In this document: positions 59,525-64,000 of the stretch, one piece after another
Numbering within the stretch: position 1 is the stretch's first letter
Layout of the letters: every line of letters starts with the position of its first letter
Assembly: GCF_001544915.2 (NCBI RefSeq)
Contig: NZ_FCOE02000007.1
Coordinates: 62,001 to 126,000, forward strand
Source of the DNA: Caballeronia pedi
GTDB lineage: Bacteria > Pseudomonadota > Gammaproteobacteria > Burkholderiales > Burkholderiaceae
Reading direction: 5' to 3'
Length of the DNA stretch: 64,000 bases
Made by a program: the position numbers and the translations under genes
Notes under the pieces: model-generated
Seen by the model: the letters and a program-made list of their open reading frames with translations, nothing else
Databases searched by the model: none
What the model was told of the DNA's origin: nothing

Positions 59525-60910
59525 TCATGCGCCGAATAATTTCGTCAACGCAGGCACGCTCAGCACCGCCGTGTAATACCCCATGAACTGCACGCCGGTA
59601 TTGAAGCCGAAGTTGCGCGACAACAAGCCGCCGAGCAAGCCCACGCTCAGGATCACCAGCAGACCGAGCAACTGCCCTTCCCACACGCTGATCACGACGA
59701 TCAAACCGACGAACGTCGCGATGATCGCTTCGTGACTCAGCTTCCTCGCGACGAACGACGCCGCCCGATGCGCGTAGTTCATCGACAGCGGATACGCCAC
59801 GAGCGCCGCCAGCACGACCGCGAGCAGACCGAAGCCGAGGAACTGCCAGGTCGTCATCATCGTGTGCAGGTTGTTGATGTGGCCCGTGGCCGTATCGACG
59901 AAAAAGCGCGGCGGTGCGTTGAAAAGCGGTGCGGCAGGCCCCGCCGCGACCGGGCTCAGCGGCAGGCCGAATGCGATCAGCGGAATCAGCGCCTCGGCGA
60001 TATACGTCGCTTCGGTCACGCCGTTGCGCGCGGAGATCACCGTCGTCAGCCGGTGATACGCATGCTTTACGCGCGAGCCGACGAGTTCGCCGAGCACGAC
60101 CGTCATCGCGACGGGACTGAACACGAAGGTCGCGCTCGATACGGCGGCCGTCGCCGCGACCCAGCCGCGTTGCTGGCCGTCGAGCACTTTCAGCGGATTG
60201 GGAAAGTAGCCGCTCCAGCCCTTCACGTCCGGTGCGAGCGAGAAGGTGCGTACGCGTTCGCGGCGCATGCGGGCGCGATCGGCGGGCGAGAGGATCGAGA
60301 ACAGATCCGCGATGAGCGGCCCGATCGCGATGCCGAGGAAGTAGCTCACGGACAGCTTCACGCCGTACTTGCCCGTCAGCGCCTGCAAGCCGACGATCAC
60401 CAGCACGAACGGGACGAGCAGCAACACCGAGGCCCAGCGCCCCGACGAGAAGAACGCGATCGCGATCGACGCGGCGAGAAACACCCACGGCGCGGCCTTC
60501 GTGATGACCGGACCGAACGGCGCGAGCAGCACGGCGAACAGCACCGCGAGCGGCACGGCGACGAACGCCGCGACGATCGCGCCCGAGATCATCTTGCGCA
60601 GCGCGATGTGCGGCACGCCGAGATTGCGCAGCATCGTCGCTTGCTGGAGCAGCGGCGTGGCCAGCGTGTCGCCGGGAATGCCGAGCAAGGCGGTGGGAAT
60701 CGCGTGCGTCATGTGCTTCGACACCGCGCCCGCCATGAAGAACGAAAACACGCCGACGGGCGGCACGCCGAGCAACACGACAAGCAGCGTGAGCGGCGCG
60801 AGCGTGGTGGTTTCATCGGTGCCGGAGATGAGGCCGATGCCCGAGAACACGATCGCGCCGATCAGCCCCATGCCGAGCGCGACGAGCAGTTGAGTGACGA
60901 ACGGTTCCAT
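59525..60910 (-). CDS. TctA-type permease, probably for mevalonate
   Basis: A 461-residue inner-membrane protein with about 11-12 helices. The segment HAIPTALLGIPGDTLATPLLQQATMLRNLG and the C-terminal repeat with NGVTEATYIAEALIPLIAFGLPLSP resemble the two repeated halves of tripartite tricarboxylate transporter large subunits. It is shorter than TctA (about 500). Its start overlaps the stop of the small membrane protein gene by one base (TGATG), and both follow HMG-CoA lyase and reductase genes, so mevalonate import is likely. No periplasmic TctC-type binding protein is encoded here. Confidence 0.72.
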   Translation of the reverse strand: MEPFVTQLLVALGMGLIGAIVFSGIGLISGTDETTTLAPLTLLVVLLGVPPVGVFSFFMAGAVSKHMTHAIPTALLGIPGDTLATPLLQQATMLRNLGVPHIALRKMISGAIVAAFVAVPLAVLFAVLLAPFGPVITKAAPWVFLAASIAIAFFSSGRWASVLLLVPFVLVIVGLQALTGKYGVKLSVSYFLGIAIGPLIADLFSILSPADRARMRRERVRTFSLAPDVKGWSGYFPNPLKVLDGQQRGWVAATAAVSSATFVFSPVAMTVVLGELVGSRVKHAYHRLTTVISARNGVTEATYIAEALIPLIAFGLPLSPVAAGPAAPLFNAPPRFFVDTATGHINNLHTMMTTWQFLGFGLLAVVLAALVAYPLSMNYAHRAASFVARKLSHEAIIATFVGLIVVISVWEGQLLGLLVILSVGLLGGLLSRNFGFNTGVQFMGYYTAVLSVPALTKLFGA

Positions 60911-61392
60911 CAGCGTGCTCCTTCGCGTTTTTCATCGCGTTTTTCATAGTCGGCGAATAGCTCGTACAGGCCGAGCTCCTTCATTTCCGCGACGACGGCC
61001 GGCGGCAGGTCCGCGACGCGCCCGAGACCGCCCGCTTCGCTCGCGAGCTGCTTCAACACTTCCTCGCGGCCCGCTGCGCCGTGCGCTTCCTCGATCACTT
61101 CGCGCTTCGGCCTGAAGAGCTTCGCGCAGACCGCGCCCGCGATCAGACATCCGCCGAGGCCGACGAGCATCGCGTAGGCGCGTGCCATCGCGACGTCGGG
61201 CACGTAGGCGGCGAGCACGCGATTGGCAATCGCGAACGCGCCGTAACTGATTGCGATGCCGAGCACGACCGACCACGCGAGATGGCGCGTGTCGACCGTA
61301 TCGCCCCAGATTTCGACGAGCCGATAGTCCGCCCGCTCCGCGCTCTGCGATGGCGCATGGCCGCGCTCATGCGCGGCGATTTGCTGTTCCAT
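60910..61392 (-). CDS. Small membrane protein, presumed partner of the TctA-type permease
   Basis: A 160-residue protein with two membrane helices (about residues 39-60, AWSVVLGIAISYGAFAIANRV, and 70-92, AYAMLVGLGGCLIAGAVCAKL) and charged N- and C-terminal soluble regions. TctB-type small subunits usually have four helices, so this is either a divergent or a different kind of partner. Translational coupling with the permease (TGATG) supports a functional unit. No family recognised from the sequence alone. Confidence 0.65.
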   Translation of the reverse strand: MEQQIAAHERGHAPSQSAERADYRLVEIWGDTVDTRHLAWSVVLGIAISYGAFAIANRVLAAYVPDVAMARAYAMLVGLGGCLIAGAVCAKLFRPKREVIEEAHGAAGREEVLKQLASEAGGLGRVADLPPAVVAEMKELGLYELFADYEKRDEKREGAR

Positions 61393-61414
61393 GTCTCCTC
61401 CTTCGATGGAGTTT

Positions 61415-62353
61415 TTAGTTGCACTGCTTCTCTTGCCGTCGGCGTCGGGCTTCCAGCGCCCGCGCCGCGCGCGATGAGGTCTCGCGCTTCAATGCAGCCG
61501 AAATGAACGCGCCCGCTTGCGCCAGCCGGTTCAGATCGATGCCCGTTTCGATACCCATGCCGTCGCACAGATAGACGATGTCCTCCGTCGCGACATTGCC
61601 CGTCGCGCCCGGCGAATACGGACATCCGCCGATGCCCGACACCGAACTGTCGAATACCGCGACGCCGCGTTGCAAGGCCGCATGCACGTTTGCCGCGGCC
61701 ATGCCCCACGTATCGTGAAAATGGCCGGCAAGTGCGGCAACGGGCATGTGTTCGATGCACGCATCGAGCATCGCCTGCGTCTTCGATGGCGTGCCGGCAC
61801 CGATGGTATCGCCGAGACTGATCTCGTAGCAGCCCATGTCGAAGAGCGTCTTCGCGACGCGCGCGACGGCCTGCGGCGCGATCTCGCCTTCGAACGGACA
61901 GCCGAGCACGCATGATACGTAGCCGCGCACACGCACGTTCGCCTCGCGCGCGGCGGCGATCACCGGCGCGAAGCGCGCAATGCTTTCGTCGATCGAGCAG
62001 TTGATGTTCTTCTGCGAGAACGATTCGGATGCCGAAGCGAACACCGCGATTTCATCGACGCGCGATGCGAGCGCCGCTTCGAGCCCTTTCATGTTCGGCA
62101 CGAGCGCGGCGAGCGTCGTGTGCGTGGCGCGCGCTTTTGCAGCGACGCGTTCGAGCACCTGCGCGCCATCGGCCATTTGCGGCACCCATTTCGGCGACAC
62201 GAACGACGCCGCTTCGACATAGCGCACGCCCGCATCGATCAAGCGTTCGATGAGCTCCGCCTTCACGTCGGCGGACACATGCGACGGCTCGTTCTGCAAG
62301 CCATCGCGCGGCCCGACTTCGACGATGCGCACGCGTGTGGGTATCTCATTCAT
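61415..62353 (-). CDS. mvaB: Hydroxymethylglutaryl-CoA lyase
   Basis: A 312-residue TIM-barrel enzyme that splits HMG-CoA into acetoacetate and acetyl-CoA. Metal and catalytic residues are seen in [11 protein letters not shown] (residues 12-22), [13 protein letters not shown] and the HFHDTWG His pair. The flexible loop [19 protein letters not shown] carries the catalytic Cys. The 25-residue C-terminal tail is basic. The gene overlaps the 3-prime end of the HMG-CoA reductase gene by eight bases. With a class II reductase upstream it forms the mevalonate degradation route known from Pseudomonas mevalonii (mvaAB). Confidence 0.92.
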   Translation of the reverse strand: MNEIPTRVRIVEVGPRDGLQNEPSHVSADVKAELIERLIDAGVRYVEAASFVSPKWVPQMADGAQVLERVAAKARATHTTLAALVPNMKGLEAALASRVDEIAVFASASESFSQKNINCSIDESIARFAPVIAAAREANVRVRGYVSCVLGCPFEGEIAPQAVARVAKTLFDMGCYEISLGDTIGAGTPSKTQAMLDACIEHMPVAALAGHFHDTWGMAAANVHAALQRGVAVFDSSVSGIGGCPYSPGATGNVATEDIVYLCDGMGIETGIDLNRLAQAGAFISAALKRETSSRAARALEARRRRQEKQCN

Positions 62354-63629
62354 CGCGCGGTCCTTGCAGAAGCGTCATGCCGTAGTCGACGCTCACGTTG
62401 CGCGCGGCGACCATCTTCTTCACGACCCAGTCGATGTCCGCGCCGCTCGCGCCGGCCGCCAGCGCGATATTGCGCGCGTGCAGCGCCATGTGGCCGCGCT
62501 GGATGCCTTCGGTCGAGAGCGCGCGCAACGCGCCCATGTTCTGCGCGAGGCCGACCGCGACCGCGATCTCGCCGAGTTCCTGCGCCGAACTCACGTTCAT
62601 GATCTTCAACGCGAGCCGCGCGAGCGGATGCGTCTTGGTCGCCCCGCCGACGAGACCCACGGGCATCGGCATTTCGATCGTGCCGACGAGGTCGCCGTTG
62701 TTCGCCACTTCCCACGTCGTCAGCGACGTATAACGTCCGCCGCGGCTCGCGTACGCATGCGCGCCCGCTTCGACCGCGCGCCAGTCGTTGCCGGTCGCGA
62801 CGATTACCGGATCGATGCCGTTCATGATGCCCTTGTTGTGCGTCGCGGCGCGGTACGGATCGATCGCGGCGAAGAGGTACGCATCGACGACACCGGCGAT
62901 CACGTCCTCGCCCGCGTATTCCTTCGATTGCAGCGTCGCGGCGCTGTAGCGCACTTGCGCGCGCGCGAGGCGCAGATCGGCGAGATTCGACAGGATGCGC
63001 AGCCGCACCTTGCCGCCCGTGATCTCCTCGATGCGGCCCGCGACCGTTTCGGCCATCGTGTTGACGGTGTTGGCGCCCATCGCGTCGCGCACGTCGACGA
63101 TCAGATGCGCGACGATCATCGCGCCGCGCGGCGTGTCCGGAAACACATGCACTTCGATGTCGCGGCAGCCGCCGCCCAAGCCGATCAAGACTTTGTCGCG
63201 CGCGTTGGCCATCTCGATCAGCTCGTCGCGATGCTTCAGGATCGCGAGCCGCGCACCGTACGGGTCCGACACGCCGACCACCTGAACCTGCGCGCGCATC
63301 AACGGCCCCGTGCTCGACGTGCGAAAGCCGCCCGCCTCGCGCGCGAGTTTCGCCATGTACGACGCCGCCGCGACGATCGACGGCTCTTCCACCGCCATCG
63401 GCACCAGCACGTCGCGCCCGTTGATCTGGAAGTAACCGGCGACCGCCATCGGCAATTCGAACGTGCCGACCACGTTCTCGATCATGCCGTTCGCGGTGTC
63501 GAGCGGCAGCGCGCCGGGTTTGGCGAGCAGCGCGTGCTCCGCGTCGTCGAGACCGGCGGCCTGCGCGATGTGACTGAGGCGCTGCGCAGGCGATAGCGCG
63601 CGGAAATTAGGCAACTTCGAATCGATCAT
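62346..63629 (-). CDS. mvaA: HMG-CoA reductase, class II (degradative)
   Basis: A 427-residue enzyme that oxidises mevalonate to HMG-CoA with NAD+. The catalytic Glu is in [11 protein letters not shown] (about residue 84), the nucleotide motif is [15 protein letters not shown] (about 182-196), the Lys is in HNKGIMNG (about 266) and the C-terminal His in [11 protein letters not shown]. Length and lack of a membrane anchor fit class II. ATG 63629 starts the family domain; an upstream in-frame Met at 63725 would cover the operator region. It is the first gene of a four-gene operon divergent from a GntR-type regulator. Confidence 0.93.
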   Translation of the reverse strand: MIDSKLPNFRALSPAQRLSHIAQAAGLDDAEHALLAKPGALPLDTANGMIENVVGTFELPMAVAGYFQINGRDVLVPMAVEEPSIVAAASYMAKLAREAGGFRTSSTGPLMRAQVQVVGVSDPYGARLAILKHRDELIEMANARDKVLIGLGGGCRDIEVHVFPDTPRGAMIVAHLIVDVRDAMGANTVNTMAETVAGRIEEITGGKVRLRILSNLADLRLARAQVRYSAATLQSKEYAGEDVIAGVVDAYLFAAIDPYRAATHNKGIMNGIDPVIVATGNDWRAVEAGAHAYASRGGRYTSLTTWEVANNGDLVGTIEMPMPVGLVGGATKTHPLARLALKIMNVSSAQELGEIAVAVGLAQNMGALRALSTEGIQRGHMALHARNIALAAGASGADIDWVVKKMVAARNVSVDYGMTLLQGPRDE

Positions 63630-63716
63630 GTGTCTTCCTCTGACTGGATAGGTGTTTTCGACTGTCTGCTCGCGGCGCTTGCAGCGACGCATCGGCTGGG
63701 CCAATAATAGGCTGAC

Positions 63717-63770
63717 TGTACCCATTGCAAAGGTACAATTTCGGCAAACAGTGGGCGCGCTGTACCCAAT
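63717..63770. promoter_or_regulatory. TGTACCCA repeats, probable operator of the divergent GntR/MocR-type regulator
   Basis: TGTACC-N9-GGTACA (63717-63737) is an inverted repeat, and TGTACCCAAT recurs as a direct repeat at 63761, 44 bp from the first. One inverted plus one direct copy between divergent genes is the pattern described for MocR-type binding sites. Confidence 0.65.
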
Positions 63771-63803
63771 ACGGCTGGATCACTTTCAGAATGGATCAAC
63801 ACG

Positions 63804-64000
63804 ATGCGGCATGAGAAGCCGAGCCTGTCGGCGACACTCGCGGACAATCTCGCCAGACAGATCACCGAAGGTGTCCTGCACGCGGGAGACAAACTCCCAT
63901 CGATCAGGGAATACGCTGAGGCCAACGGCTGTTCGAAAAATACCGTGATCAGCGCGTTCGACACGCTGACGGCGAACGGTCTCATCGAGCCTCGTCGCGG
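63804..64000 (+). CDS. GntR family regulator, probably MocR type (3-prime partial)
   Basis: Only the first 65 residues are inside the window. They form a complete GntR winged helix: TLADNLARQITEGVLHAGDKLPSIREYAEANGCSKNTVISAFDTLTANGLIEPRRG, with the typical LPSIRE turn. ATG 63804 is the only start fitting this domain. Being divergent from the mevalonate operon with TGTACCCA repeats between, it is presumably its regulator. The wording of the motif fits MocR regulators that carry a C-terminal aminotransferase-like domain, but that part is outside the window. Confidence 0.82.
   Translation, partial: MRHEKPSLSATLADNLARQITEGVLHAGDKLPSIREYAEANGCSKNTVISAFDTLTANGLIEPRR

Noticed and set aside
1..64000. 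tRNA, rRNA, CRISPR arrays, insertion sequences and known riboswitches
   Set aside because: None was recognised on reading both strands; weak tRNA-like or riboswitch-like folds cannot be excluded without a covariance-model scan.

Overview
The window is high-GC DNA from a member of the Burkholderiaceae, most likely a Paraburkholderia or Caballeronia chromosome. This rests on gene content (DUF4148 and DUF1289 proteins, a Burkholderia-type porin, hopanoid genes hpnIJKL, many LysR and MHS-type transporter genes) and on two copies of a large palindromic intergenic element that I recognise from ORF-like translations in Burkholderia genomes. I see no rRNA, tRNA, CRISPR array, transposase or integrase. 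Apart from one orphan lysis gene pair the region reads as ordinary accessory-metabolism chromosome. Genus and replicon are inference.

Layout. 1-6.9 kb: the end of a hybrid histidine kinase, a stress-type protein, an FMN reductase, small secreted proteins, an AEC permease and a Blc-type lipocalin. 6.9-11.7 kb: a 3-hydroxybutyrate locus (sigma-54 activator, GntP permease, bdhA) with a clear -24/-12 promoter and three matching upstream inverted repeats; a 604-bp palindrome sits between permease and dehydrogenase. 11.8-16.6 kb: a PAS-containing chemoreceptor, a long AI-2E family permease and small proteins. 16.5-21.6 kb: a LysR / MHS transporter / porin / M20 amidohydrolase locus. 21.7-27.1 kb: GST, a three-domain pyridoxamine-oxidase-like/FNR/ferredoxin fusion, a LysR regulator and zwf, followed by the second 604-bp palindrome. 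27.8-34 kb: FUSC permease, LysE exporter, PhoD phosphatase, USP and TerB-like proteins, and an aromatic-acid-type MFS permease. 34.1-35.5 kb: an orphan endolysin-holin pair behind a predicted sigma-54 promoter and a possible 72-nt small RNA. 35.5-44.6 kb: Spy-like protein, deaminase, IclR/MHS pair, regulators, a methyltransferase and an oxidoreductase. 44.7-52.1 kb: an OmpR-type two-component system, a small membrane protein and hpnIJKL, linked by three CTTAAG-N5-CTTAAG-like boxes. 52.1-59.5 kb: a MarR-GNAT fusion, a sugar-acid-type dehydratase with a DapA-family aldolase, and a second LysR/MHS/M20 cassette. 59.5-64 kb: a mevalonate catabolic operon (class II HMG-CoA reductase, HMG-CoA lyase, TctA-type permease with a small partner) divergent from a GntR/MocR-type regulator cut by the window end.

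The most interesting non-coding signals are: (i) a 21-bp motif AAAGGTGAG-N4-TTCGGGAG in eight copies, all between genes; (ii) the two 604-bp near-complete palindromes; (iii) the sigma-54 promoter, double hairpin and U-tract before the lysis genes; (iv) PmrA/QseB-like boxes tying the two-component system to hopanoid modification, with a 13-codon upstream ORF coupled to hpnI; and (v) a back-to-back pair of perfect DnaA boxes near 3.9 kb. Starts were chosen from ribosome-binding sites and protein alignments from memory; nothing was searched or computed.
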